A program made the position numbers and the translations under genes. 64,000 nucleotides of DNA from Heterohyrax brucei. Its lineage: Eukaryota; Chordata; Mammalia; Hyracoidea; Procaviidae. Under the pieces are notes generated by a model. The model made no database searches. It was not told where the DNA came from and saw only the letters and a list, made by a program, of their open reading frames with translations. Below, piece by piece: positions 44,428 to 54,700 of this stretch (position 1 is the stretch's first letter; every line of letters begins with the position of its first letter). The stretch lies in NCBI GenBank assembly GCA_028571685.1, contig CM053164.1, positions 40,970,501 through 41,034,500 of the forward strand, written 5' to 3'.

Positions 44428-44695
44428 GCTAGCTACCTCCAGAGGGGAGGTGTTTTCTACAGCTGCAAGGATTAAAAAATGACTGTTAAATAAGGCCACA
44501 GATATATGGCCTTAAGAATCATTTTAAGGGTGTTTGGACCAGATGGGACCACCGAAGCCTTTACCGTTCTGAGAAGTAGAATTGCTTCTCTAGGTGAGTT
44601 TCTTCCCTGACTGAGTCAATAATCGGAATGTCTGGTTCTTCTCTGGGCTCACCCACCAGAATCTTCATACCAAAAAGGCAAACCAAGCCCCTTGC
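44428..44695 (-). repeat. Inverted repeat, left copy
   Basis: The reverse complement (TTTGCCTTTTTGGTATGAAG, then AGCAATTCTACTTCTCAGAA, TCTGGTCCAAACACCCTTAA, CATTTTTTAATCCTTGCAGC) matches 49926-50188 in order, with roughly four in five bases the same. It overlaps the SINE boundary on its right. Family unknown. Confidence 0.75.
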
Positions 44696-44880
44696 CATCC
44701 AGTTGATTCTGATTCATAGCAACCCTACAGGTGGAGAAGACTATCCCATAGGAGTTCCAAGGCTGTAATCTTTACAGAAACATATTGTCTATCTTTCTCT
44801 TGAGGAGCAGATGGTGAGTTCCAACTGCCCACCTTTCAGGTAGTGGACAAATGCTTAACCACTGCACCACAAGGGCGCCT
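44678..44880 (-). mobile_element. AfroSINE, minus strand
   Basis: GCAAACCAAGCCCCTTGCCATCCAGTTGATTCTGATTCAT tail through CCACTGCACCACAAGGGCGCC head. Confidence 0.9.
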
Positions 44881-44901
44881 TCAGAATCTCCATGGCCATG
44901 T

Positions 44902-44946
44902 AAACCCTAACCCAAACCCTAGCCCTAGCCCTAACCCTAACCCCAG
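44902..44946. repeat. Interstitial telomeric repeat
   Basis: A run of CCCTAA-type hexamers with some CCCTAG and a CCCAAA variant, about seven units long, in a unique setting. It is not a chromosome end. Confidence 0.85.
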
Positions 44947-45318
44947 CTAATAGTGACCTTACTAGATGGTGGGGGGAGGGGAGCAGGAATAACAGTAAAG
45001 CTAACTCCCCAGGTCAGCCCTGGATCCAAGTGGACTTCGGGCAAAACAGCCAGGTATGCCAGCTGTAGAGCTGCTTGAACCTGAGGCTGTTTGCAAAGCC
45101 TGGAATTCAGTCCTCTCCTTTCCCCTTTATTATATAGTCTCTTTGTAGGTTGCCTAATTTCTAAAAAAGTCCAGTCTTACAGATTTCTGAAAGAGTCTGC
45201 AAAGTGCTCTGGAAACATGCGACCTCTTTGGGAAAAGTAGGGTGCACCACTGGCCAAGGAAAGTGTCCTCTCTGTCCCTCCCTCCCCTCATAGCCTATTT
45301 CCCTCCAGAACTCCTTAC
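44947..45318. other. CIB4 intron, no feature recognised
   Basis: Intronic sequence between the telomeric tract and the exon donor. Nothing recognised. Confidence 0.4.
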
Positions 45319-45407
45319 TTCATCAAATCTGGAGACTTGACCATTGCATGTTCAAACTCTGAGAAAGACAGCATGTTGTCATTGCCCAGATCAGACTCAC
45401 TCAGGAC
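45319..45407 (-). CDS. CIB4: CIB4 exon with the last EF-hand
   Basis: Minus-strand acceptor CTGCCCGGTCAG, 29 codons plus two bases, donor GTAAGG. It reads [20 protein letters not shown] then AMVKSPDLM. This is the fourth EF-hand of the calcium and integrin binding protein. The loop is [12 protein letters not shown]; position 3, normally Asp or Asn (Asp in remembered human CIB4), is Gly here, so one calcium ligand is lost while positions 1, 5 and 12 are kept. Frame and splice sites are intact. CIB proteins are small myristoylatable EF-hand proteins; CIB4 is needed for sperm formation in mice. Confidence 0.92.
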
Positions 45408-45529
45408 CTGACCGGGCAGTGGGGAGAAAGGCAGAGAGGACTCCAGTGTCAGGACAGTGAAATGGGGGCACAGAGGGATGGGGGGAACCACCATATGTTG
45501 AATGGCTACCAATGCCAGGATGTCTACCA

Positions 45530-45625
45530 GATGCTAACACTCATCTCATCTCCTGGAGTCCTTCTGACCTCTGTGAAGCAGGTACTCTTATCCCCATTCC
45601 ACAGATCAGAAACCCAAGTTGAGAA
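45530..45625 (-). mobile_element. MIR or L2-like fragment, minus strand
   Basis: TCTGTGAAGCAGGTACTCTTATCCCCATTCCACAGATCAGAAACCCAAG is the reversed closing part of an old SINE or L2. Confidence 0.65.
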
Positions 45626-45746
45626 AGACGAGGTTGTTTACACTAGGGTTTGGCACCTGATGGGTTGGATCCATTCATGGGAGATCCCTCTTAGTGCCTC
45701 CAGCACAAACTTGGCAGTGAGAGCAGGGGTGCTGGGGATATACCTA

Positions 45747-46166
45747 CTACGGATTGAATGATGTTCCCCTAAAAGATGTGCTGAAGTCCTAACCCCTGCA
45801 TCAGCGATGTGACCCTGTTTGGAAATACAGTGTCTGAAGATATTATTGGTTAGGCTAAAGACGTGACATTGGAGTAGGGTAGGTTCTAATCTTATATGAG
45901 TAGTGTTCTCATGAAAGACAAGATACAGCCATGCAGGGAGACAGAGCAAGGACACCACGTGACACTACAGCTGCAAGCCCAGGAACACCTGGAGCAATAA
46001 GAAACTGGAAGAGAACAGGAGACAGCTTGTCCCTCAGAGCCTCAGAAGGAATCACCCTGGCCCATATACTGATTTGGACTTCTAACCTCCAGAACTGTGA
46101 GGCAATAACTTTGAGTTCTTGTAAACCACCCAGTTTGTGGTATTTTGTTACAGCAGCTCTAAGACA
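45747..46166 (-). mobile_element. MLT1-like LTR (MaLR), minus strand
   Basis: TACGGATTGAATGATGTTCCCCTAAA, ATGTGACCCTGTTTGGAAAT, AACCTCCAGAACTGTGAGGC and AAACCACCCAGTTTGTGGTATTTTGTTACAGCAGC are classic reversed MLT1-type phrases. Confidence 0.8.
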
Positions 46167-46169
46167 CGA

Positions 46170-46830
46170 ATACATTCCTACCTGTACCCAGTTGTGCCCA
46201 GTCGAAGGGCTCTGCACTGAGGGACCCAGTCAGGTAGGGGGCAGTGGTGAGCACTCATGGTTTTATCTTTGCTTCTAGTTTTCATCCAGACCAAGACACT
46301 CGAAGGTTTTCATGGCTTGCAAAGTGCAACCATGCCATGTCTTGGGTTTGTGAGGTTGTCTTCAGGTCTTGTCACAATTTGGACTGTTACTCTGAGACAG
46401 CGGGGTGTTCTGTTTCATTGTGCAGGGATTGTGGAGAGGGTTATGAGTGTGGAAGGGGACATGGTGATGCATTCATCTGATGCTAATCTTCCTCTTGGTC
46501 CCTTTGCCTGGAATAACTGTAGTGTTCATCGTGGAGGGGAGTCCCTTGGGGTGGGTGAGTTGGGTGCACGGGGTTCCTGGGAGGGAATTACCATTTTGGA
46601 GCACGGACAGGGAATTGAGGGATAGCTGTCTCCAGCTATGCACCCATCTCTTGCCCTGCCTGCCCCCGACAGAGGTCCCAAGCCACGTGTGCTTCAAAGG
46701 CCAGTACACCACCTGCGTCAGGCTCGGCGCTGAGTCTGACCCGGCTTCTCCCAGGGTGGGCAGCCTAACATCCAGGGGACTGGGTGATGGCCTGCCACTG
46801 CAGCCTTGCCCCAGAGCCCGCAGGTACGCA
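46170..46830. other. CIB4 intron, no feature recognised
   Basis: GC-moderate intronic DNA. Several 100-120-codon frames on the plus strand overlap each other and lack domains. Confidence 0.4.
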
Positions 46831-46831
46831 C

Positions 46832-46941
46832 ATGCTTCGTGATGTCCAGCAGCAAGTCCTCAGACACGTCATCACTGCTGAGCAGTCACAGGACGATTCT
46901 CTGTAGATCATCCTCATCGATGAAGCCGTTCTCATTCAAAT
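46832..46941 (-). pseudogene. CIB4: CIB4 exon with in-frame stop (third EF-hand)
   Basis: Minus-strand acceptor CTCCTCTGTGTAG, 110 bases, donor GTGCGT. With the base carried from the previous exon it reads DLNENGFIDEDDLQRIVL, then TGA at 46888-46886, then LLSSDDVSEDLLLDITKH. The remembered human protein has Arg at the stop position (IILRLL), so a CGA to TGA change at a CpG is the likely origin. The EF-hand loop DLNENGFIDEDD is otherwise good and the bases after the stop still read as CIB4 in frame. The stop lies 143 bases before the final exon junction, so nonsense-mediated decay is predicted. Skipping this exon would shift the frame. Sequencing error or an individual variant cannot be excluded. 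Confidence 0.9.
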
Positions 46942-46959
46942 CTACACAGAGGAGCACAG

Positions 46960-49360
46960 TGGGAGTAGAAGGGAGTTGGGGCTGAACAGGAAGTGGACTT
47001 TTTCTGCCTAAGGAGTCTGGGGGCCCCACTGCACTAGCCAGGTCTCCGAAGGTTCTCGTAGGGCCTGGGAGGCCCCAAAGAGCCCACCCAGCACAGCTGG
47101 AGCTGGGGCTGGAACCTGTGACACAGTGAGACCTGGACAGGCCTAAGGGTCCCGGGTGCTACAGCTGCAGGGCAGACTGCAGGCCATCTGGTGCTAAATA
47201 CACAGTGAAAAATGATGATAATAAACATGGACTGACTGCTCACTGTGCACCCAGACATTTCCTGAACACTTTACCTATTTTAATTCATTTAATCCTCATG
47301 ATCAAACTTTTATTATTCTCTTTTTATCAAAACAAAAAACTGAGGCACAGAACTGTAACCTAACTTGCTCAAGTTCACACTGCTGGTAAGTGGGAAGACT
47401 GGGATTCAAACTCAGGTAGTCTGGTCTTCAAGCTCACACGCTCACTCACCCTGCTGTGATCTTCACCTCACATTCAGAAGTCAGTGTGTCTTTTGGTGGC
47501 TCAGCATCTAGGCAGCATGGGGAGTGAAGAAGTCCACAATACTGGGTAGTGTCCCCGCTCTGCCTTGTTCAGTGGCTGTGTAGCCCCTGACATGTGCCCC
47601 CACCCCTCCTGTGAAGGAAGGCCGGCAGTCATTGGCCTGGAGCTTGCTCTCTGGGCCACAGGACAGCCTGTAGCACAGCTGTGGGGCCGGAGTGTAGACT
47701 CTGAAGCCATTCCCATAGAGACAAGAGGCAAGTGGCCCTCCAGCCTCATGTAGTTCTGTCTCCCTTGTGCCCCTGAAGACTTCAAAAGTACGAGATGTAA
47801 CTGCCAGAGAAAGGGCTGGGAGAGAGGAAAGGTAGGCTGCAGCCCGCAGCGGTTTCACACATCTTCATTTCCCCAAACAGCCCACGGTGCTGCGGTGGGC
47901 TTGGTGTGCTCAGAGGGTATAGGCAGCGGGAACCACTGTGACATTAGGGGCTGCGGTACAGGGAGCCACACACTGCCTTTTCTTTTGGGTGTGTGTGCGA
48001 GCGTGCATGTGTGTAGGCTGGGAAGATGCTCTGACTGACTCTTGGTGTGTCACAGCTGCTTTATTTGACATGCAACCACAGCCCTGGTGTCCCTGATTTC
48101 CAGTGGACAACTGCCCAGTTACATCTAACGCCCCACCCATCTTGGGAGCGCTTGAACCCTCATCGGACCTCAGTCTCCTTTTGAGATAGAAAATGTGTTA
48201 CTTATATGGCTGTGGAACACAGGACAATGAGGGGTCTGTTCTAGCCCTACTCACCTCCTTGGAAGTGTGTCAGTCATCCTCTCGGTACTCACTATAGGGC
48301 TTCCAGGTGGACTGCAAACTTTTCTATCTCCAGGCCCTTTGCAGAAGGTGGCCACTGCCCAGGGTGTCTTCCTCCTCTACTCTTTCTCCTTGTGATCTGA
48401 CTCTGCTCCAGGGTCTGAGAGGCTCCTTGACTCCATCGGGAATTATTTTCTCCTTTAGCCCCAGCAGCTTCTCACACGGGACCTGTTCACCTGCAGTGGA
48501 CCATGCACGCCTCTCACCATCTGTCACTTTGGGCTGCTTTGTCTCCCCAGTGACAGGACAAGGTTCTGGATGATCTGGATGATGCTCCGTTCATTTCTCT
48601 CATGGAGGTGGATGGTGCCTGCTGGGTGCCAGACCTCCAGCCAGACGTCAGGTGCACAGATACACCAGGCTGGTTTCTGCTTACAAGGAGGTCTCAGGCT
48701 GGAGGTGGAGGGGAGACAGTTGAGTGCCCAAGTGTGTTGGTTCCAGGAAGGCAGGAACAGGTATCCCCAGTGAGGTGCCAGAGGTTTCAAGGCTTCCTAC
48801 ATGGGCAAGTTCATATCTGGTCGGAGTGCGGGTGTGAATGATGAAGGCTTCTTGTAGGAGGAAGCTATGGGGAAGGCCCTAAAGGGATTAGATTCATAGA
48901 GATGGCAATTGGAGAAGGTGCCAGTGTCTGTACGCACAGCAGCAAAGAAGAAACTGTGCAAGGGTGTTGCGCACCCATGATGAAGGGAGTGGAGGCTCAG
49001 GACAAAGTCTGGGTGGGGAAGAGTTGGAGGTAAGTCTGGTAAAGTGGATGAATGGCAAAGGGCTGTGAATGCCAGGTGAGGCAATGGTTCTGGCAGCCTT
49101 GGCAATCCTCCCCCCAGCACACCCAACACAGCCCCCTGAGCCATTCTGCAGGGATGGAATGAAGGCGGGAACCCAGAGCTGGTTACAGTCGTTACTATCG
49201 CGGCAAATACAGGCACATCAGGCGATGGTCTAAGTACTTTGGAGATGACTGCACTTAATCCTCGTAATTTAGATAGAGAAACTGAGGCATGCAGAGATTA
49301 TATTTCCATGGTTATTTCCTTCATCTCCTCTTAGCCTCTTGCCTTTGAATACCACCTATA
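46960..49360. other. CIB4 intron, mostly unassigned
   Basis: A MIR at 47245-47435. Bases 47990-48020 are a GT-rich tract. Bases 48797-49216 hold a 139-codon minus-strand open frame without a domain. Bases 49215-49290 look MIR-like. No exon recognised. Confidence 0.45.
47245..47435 (-). mobile_element. MIR, minus strand
   Basis: CCTGAACACTTTACCTATTTTAATTCATTTAATCCTCATG, then ACTGAGGCACAGAACTGTAAC and GGGATTCAAACTCAGG, a full reversed MIR. Confidence 0.88.
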
Positions 49361-49365
49361 TGCTC

Positions 49366-49570
49366 TTGGAGCCCTGGTGGCAGAGTGATTAAAGTGCTCA
49401 GAGCACTCTGCTGCTAACAGTAAGGTTGATGGTTCAAATCTACCAGCTGCTCCTTGGAAGAAAGATGGGACATTGTGCCCCTGTAAACACTGCAGCTTCA
49501 GAGACTCTATGGGGTGCTCTACTCTTTCCTCTAGAGTTGGATCAACTCAGTGATAGCAGGTTTGGTTTGG
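49366..49570 (+). mobile_element. AfroSINE, plus strand
   Basis: GGAGCCCTGGTGGCAGAGTGATTAA head, GGTTGATGGTTCAAATCTACC box B, and a GGTTTGGTTTGGTTT end. Confidence 0.92.
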
Positions 49571-49574
49571 TTTG

Positions 49575-49925
49575 CATACGCTGATGAATCTCAAAGTTAC
49601 GTCTCCAGTCTGGGCTTCTCCCCAAACTCCAGGCTCATATGTTCACCTGCCTTCCTGCCCTTTCCACTCAGAGGTCTAATAGGCTCCTCAGACTCAGCAC
49701 ACCAAAACTCAACTCCTGATTCTCTCCCACCCCTGAATGTGCTTCACTGAGAGCTGTCTCCAGCTTGTTAAATGGGCACCTCCACTATTCCATTTGCTCG
49801 GGTCAGCAAGCCTGCAGGCATCCTTGACTCTCTCCTTCCCTATGCTCCACAGCCCATCTGTCAACAAATCCATCCAACTCTACCCTCGAAAGATTCTGAT
49901 GCCTTCTCCCCACCAGGAGAAGGGG
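49575..49925. other. CIB4 intron, no exon; possible old L2
   Basis: Phrases like AACTCAACTCCTGATTCTCTCC and GGCATCCTTGACTCTCTCCTTCCC suggest an L2 on the plus strand. No exon. Confidence 0.45.
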
Positions 49926-50188
49926 TCTGGTTTGTCTTTTTGGTATGAAGATTCCTGTAGGGGAGCCCAGAGAAGAACTCAGGCATTTCTGATTGTTGGT
50001 TTAGCCAGGAAAGAAACTCATCTAAAGAAGCAATTCTACTTCTTAGAACGGGAAAGGCCTTGATGGTCCCTTCTGGTCCAAACACCCTTAAGATGATTCA
50101 GATGTTTCCATATTTTCCTGGCCTCATTTAAGTCATTTTTAATCCTTCCAGCTATAGAAAATGCTCCACCTCTGGTCCCAGGGTGAAA
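49926..50188 (+). repeat. Inverted repeat, right copy
   Basis: Matches the reverse complement of 44428-44695 along its full length (TCTTTTTGGTATGAAGATTC, AGAAGCAATTCTACTTCTTA, CTGGTCCAAACACCCTTAAG, GTCATTTTTAATCCTTCCAG). The two arms are 5.2 kb apart and span two CIB4 exons. Confidence 0.75.
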
Positions 50189-50189
50189 T

Positions 50190-50735
50190 GCCTTTGCCCT
50201 GTTCCCTGTCACCATCGTCTCCCCCCAGGGTCATTGCAGTAGCCTCCTAAGTAGTTTCTCTGCTTTCACTCTGCTTCTCTTTAGTCTTTTCTCAGCTTAG
50301 CAGCCAGAGTGACCCTTCTACTTCTGCATCATTCTGTCCTCATTGTGCTCTGTAGCCTCCCATCTCACCCACAGTAAAAGCCTAAGTACAGTGCAGGTTC
50401 CCCTGAAAGTGTGGCCCCCAGAATCTTTAAGCCCACACTGCATTCAGCACTGGGGCCAGCTCCCCAGACAAAGGCTGAATGGGACTATATAAAATATAGA
50501 GAGACTGGAGACAAACCTTTAAACAGGTACACAGGGTTGTCTCAGAGGCTCTTCGCTGGAGCCGAAATGATTGGGTGAGGAGGGCCAGACCTTGGTCCAA
50601 ACGTCATAGGAAGTCCCAGAAAAAAAGGGGAAGTGTGCTTTAACATGGGAGAGGGAGGACAGCTAAAAGAGAATGGCAATGAAAGTTCCGGGTGTTATAC
50701 AGCAGCATGATCTAGATTGTAAAATTGTTCTTAAT
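50190..50735. other. CIB4 intron, L2-like start, no exon
   Basis: Starts with L2-like phrases (GTCATTGCAGTAGCCTCCTAAG, TCATTCTGTCCTCATTGTGCTC). From 50400 to 50735 nothing recognised. Confidence 0.5.
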
Positions 50736-50737
50736 TC

Positions 50738-50832
50738 ACAAAAAAAAGTATTTTAAAAAATCGTAAGATCATCTCAATCAATACAGAAAAGGCATTTGAT
50801 AAAGTCCAACATACATTCCTGATTTTTTTTTT
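50738..50832 (+). mobile_element. Short L1 ORF2 fragment, plus strand
   Basis: AAGATCATCTCAATCAATAC followed by AGAAAAGGCATTTGATAAAG is a well-known stretch of L1 ORF2 reverse transcriptase. It is cut at both ends and sits inside the L2-like block. Confidence 0.85.
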
Positions 50833-50839
50833 AAAAAAG

Positions 50840-51262
50840 CCCAAGTCCTGACAGTGATCCACGGGGTCTGCTTTACCCTCACCCAGCCTCCATCAAGACA
50901 GGTATGCTCCAGCCTCAGGACCTTGGCTTGTGTTTTCCCACTCCTTGGAACACTCTCACCCCACACCTCCTCGGTCTCTATTCAAATGCCAGCATCTGAT
51001 TAAAGTCCTGCCCAGCACCTATCTAAAACCGCACTTCCTGTCCCTTCTTCTGCATTATTTTCCTCCCAGCACTCACTACTCAATGTCTATCACATTGTAA
51101 GTTTTGCTTATTAGTGTGTTCATTTCCCTTCTACTAGAATGCAAATTCCATGAGTCCAGGGGTGTTTGTCTTTTTGTTCACTACTGTACCTCACTCCTAG
51201 AATGGTGCTTCTGGAGTAGAATCCCCATGAATATTCATTGAATAAATGAATCCACAAACTGC
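50840..51262 (+). mobile_element. LINE-2 3' end, plus strand
   Basis: AATGCCAGCATCTGATTAAAGTCC, ATTCCATGAGTCCAGGGGTG and ATGAATATTCATTGAATAAATGAAT are the characteristic end of L2. Confidence 0.8.
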
Positions 51263-51394
51263 TCAAGGTCACACATTAACAGATGACAATGAGAAGATGA
51301 AACCCAGGCAGTATGACTCGACGAGCAGTGTGTGCTGCTAACTAGTCATAACAGCTTTGATTATGACAAAATGCCCACACACACAGCTAGGCAT

Positions 51395-51570
51395 TTAAAA
51401 AAAATGTCGTTGAGTTGATTCTGACTCATGGTGATACCATGTGTTACAGGGTAAGAGGAGAACTGCTCTGCAGGGCTTTCCTGGCTATAATCTTCACAGA
51501 AGCAGAGAGCCAGGCCTTTTCCCACAGGCCCTTCAAGCTGGTTTGAACCAGCAACCTCCGCAGTTAGTAA
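51395..51570 (-). mobile_element. AfroSINE variant, minus strand
   Basis: GTCGTTGAGTTGATTCTGACTCATGG, CATGTGTTACAGGG, GGCTATAATCTTCACAGAAGC, then GTTTGAACCAGCAACC. First of a tandem pair. Confidence 0.9.
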
Positions 51571-51571
51571 A

Positions 51572-51737
51572 AAAGAAAAAAACTAACCTGTTGCTTCTGA
51601 GTCAGTTATGACTCATAGCAACTGTATATGACAGAGTAGAACAGCCCCACAGAATTTCCAAGGAACTCCTGATTAATGAACTGCTGAACTTTTGGTTAAC
51701 AGCTATAGCACTTCACCACTATGCTACCAGGGTTTCA
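51572..51737 (-). mobile_element. AfroSINE, minus strand
   Basis: TCTGAGTCAGTTATGACTCATAGCAACTG, TTTGGTTAACAGC and CACTATGCTACCAGGGTTTC. Second of a tandem pair; a short A-rich linker lies between. Confidence 0.9.
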
Positions 51738-51739
51738 AG

Positions 51740-54700
51740 TGTAAACTGTTTGTGCCAGCCTTTAGTAAAGCACACAGCCACCCACAATGAATACTACATT
51801 TCCCAGCCTCCTTTGCTGCTAGAAGTGGCCACATGACTAAGTGCGGCCAATGAGATGTAAGCAGAAGAGATGCATAGGTGACTTCTAGGAACCATTTTTA
51901 ATGAAAGCTTGCAGCCCTCTCACACAATGAATCAACTTTGGAAACAGAAGGGAGAGCAAAATGATAAAATAAACCTGGCTCCCTGACACTGTGGGGCTGC
52001 AGAATCACCATGAACAGTCACCTCTGGACTTCTACATGTTGGGGAAATAAGCATATAGCTATCTTGAGAGCTGTCTCCTTTAAGTCACTCTTTGGGGTTT
52101 CCTGTTATTTGTCACCAGTTTTGTATCTGTAAAATGGGAATAGTAGCAGTATCTCTACACACCTACTGAGAAAACTAAATGAGAAAATATGTATCAATTG
52201 CCTGGTACAGGGGTTGGAATACAGAAATACTCAGTATAGGAGATGCTTACAAGATATAGTAGGGATCTCAATTCTGTATCACATGATGATTGTTAGATAT
52301 TAAAAGTACAAATCTCAAGAGACTTTATAATATCCCACCTTGAGGAATGAGAGATAAAGCCTCATTAGAGAACCTGGGGCCCAAACAAAGCAAAGACATG
52401 GTTTGCCTTCATCACTGAGCCCTGCAGTGGCAGGACCTGCCTCGGAGGACCAGGGCAGGGTATGGATGCACAAAGTCTAATCAACCACTTCCCTCCTCAA
52501 ACAGGTGCCTCTCTCGGCCCCAGGGCTGGGAGCTAATACTGTCCCTACACAGCTCTGGTGTCACATATTGCAGGTGATGGCTCCCAGCAGGTGGAGGGGT
52601 GATGGACTAGCACTGGGCCTGGAGGCAGGGTCAGCCACAGTGACTCTGTTTGGCTGGCAAGTAGCTATTCAGCCTCTCCCAGGGGCCCCACAGTGTCCCC
52701 AGGCATCTGCTGGCCCAGTTCCTGTATGCAGAGACTGCAGCAAAGTGACATGGCTTTGGTCCCAAGCCATCTGGAAACAGAATAATTTGCTGCAGTAAAA
52801 TGTAGTCCCGGACTGTTCCCCTCCTTTGGGGGTACAAGGGCAGAGCAGCCTGAGAAAGGGTGGGTAGGGCTGGGTGCTCCGGGCTGCCCGCCAGCCCACG
52901 CGACCTCTGCGGTCCTCGGAGGCGCAGTCTTGGGCCACTCTGGGCAGAGACCAAGGCTTTGTCTTGCTGCTCCCAACAGCAGGGGAACTCAGAGAGCTGG
53001 TGGAGCCAGGATCACCCTTGGAGTCCCCCAAGAGACCTTTACAGTCATTACTGTCACCCTATCGCTTCTGTCACTATTACTCCTTGCAATTTACAAAGCA
53101 CTTCCCCCAAACATCAGCCCATTCGATTGAGCGGGGGTATAAGGCATGCTTCCGTGGTTATTCCCGTTTTACAGACAAGGCTAACCAGAGAGAACCAAGT
53201 GCCCTCCTTTGCCCCTCCCCAGGCACTGCCATACGTTTTTTGCTGCTTCGGGTCTCAGGAAGGTGTGAGAAGATAGCTGTCTGGCACCTGCCCGAGAAGG
53301 TAATTCATGTATGAGGGAAGCTACGCTGACGGGAACAGAAGATTGCCATATGTTGTCTCTGACACGTAGAAAATCTCCCCAGAGCATTGAGAGAGGCAAG
53401 ATGATCAGTTGAGGCGAGGCACGCGTGTCCCTCAATGCAGAACCTTGCGTTCAGCCACTAAGCATCAGGCATCTGCTGAATTCTTACCCAATAGCCATTC
53501 CCCACCTTTTTCTTACTAACTTCAGTTTAGGTTCAGGATGACATCACGTTCAGGTTAAAATTCTCTGCTTTTCTGTCTCCTTTGCATCTGTGGGGGGTCA
53601 TGTGACACAGTTATAGATAATGAGGTATAAACTGAAATGGCTAGGTGGAGCTTCCAAGAAATTTTGTTAATGGAAGATGAATTTATCTGTGCCTGAGGAT
53701 GTACACTTTGTCCTTATCTCTCTTCCAATCCCTTCTCCTTCCTGTCTAGAATGCTGATGAGATGCCCGTAGGTACAGTAGCCATTTTGTGACCATAAAGA
53801 GGACAGCACCACACTAAACATGACAGATTAGTGACCATAAGGAGGACAATGTCACACTAAACATGGCAGATTAAGAAACTTGAAGGAAACTGGGTGCTTG
53901 GCAACTGCCTTGGGCCATTGCCCCAGCTCTGGACTGCCTGCCTCCAGACTTATTTAATATGGGTGTTGTTACACACAACTGTATATTAGAATTGATTCCT
54001 CTGTGATTCTAACTGATAACAATGGGTTGTCACCGTAGTCTTCAAACTCTGCTGCACATTAGAATCACCTAGGAGGTTTTAAAAGCCCATCAGCTAAGAC
54101 ATATCCACTATCATTACATCAGATCTCTAAAGGTGGGGCCCAAGCATCAGTATTTTTTTAAAACTCCCCAGATGATTCTAACACACAGCTGAGTTTGAAA
54201 GCCAGTGGATTAGAGCAGTTCTTCTCAAACTTTAAGGTGCAGACAAACCACTGGCGATCTTGTTAAAATCCAGGATCTGATTCAGTAGGTCTGGGGTGGA
54301 ACTTGAGATTCTGCATTTCTAACAAGCTGAAGATGCAGGTCCATGGGTAGCACATCCTTTGAGCAGCAATGGCTTGGAGAATTGAATAAGGTCTTTGAAC
54401 TTTGGCTAAGAATCATCATCGTGACCAATACCTCTCTTTTCCTTCTATGAATTCTTTTCCTTCTTGCTATCCTTCTGCATCCTTTGTAGGTACACCACTA
54501 CCATATCAACTCATTGAGCAGCTACTCTGTGCAAGGCACTAGGCTCAGGGCTTCATGTGTCCTATTTCTAATCTTCATGAAGGACAGCTCTGTAAGGTAA
54601 CAGATCTGCTGAGTCCAAACAGAACGTGGATTTGTATGAGTACATCTGATGAAGCCTTGGAGTTTATGGGTCCCTAGGCATCTATTTTCACAGCTGATTT

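Noticed and set aside
44038-44499. 153-codon minus-strand frame in CIB4 intron
   Set aside because: It runs into the inverted-repeat copy and lacks any family signature; real CIB4 exons lie on either side with correct phase.
44902-44946. Telomeric repeats as a chromosome end or assembly join
   Set aside because: The tract is short, impure, and flanked by CIB4 intron and exons in proper order on both sides.
46886-46888. TGA read as selenocysteine
   Set aside because: CIB proteins are not selenoproteins, the expected residue is Arg, and I see no SECIS-like element in the short 3'UTR near 43390-43520.
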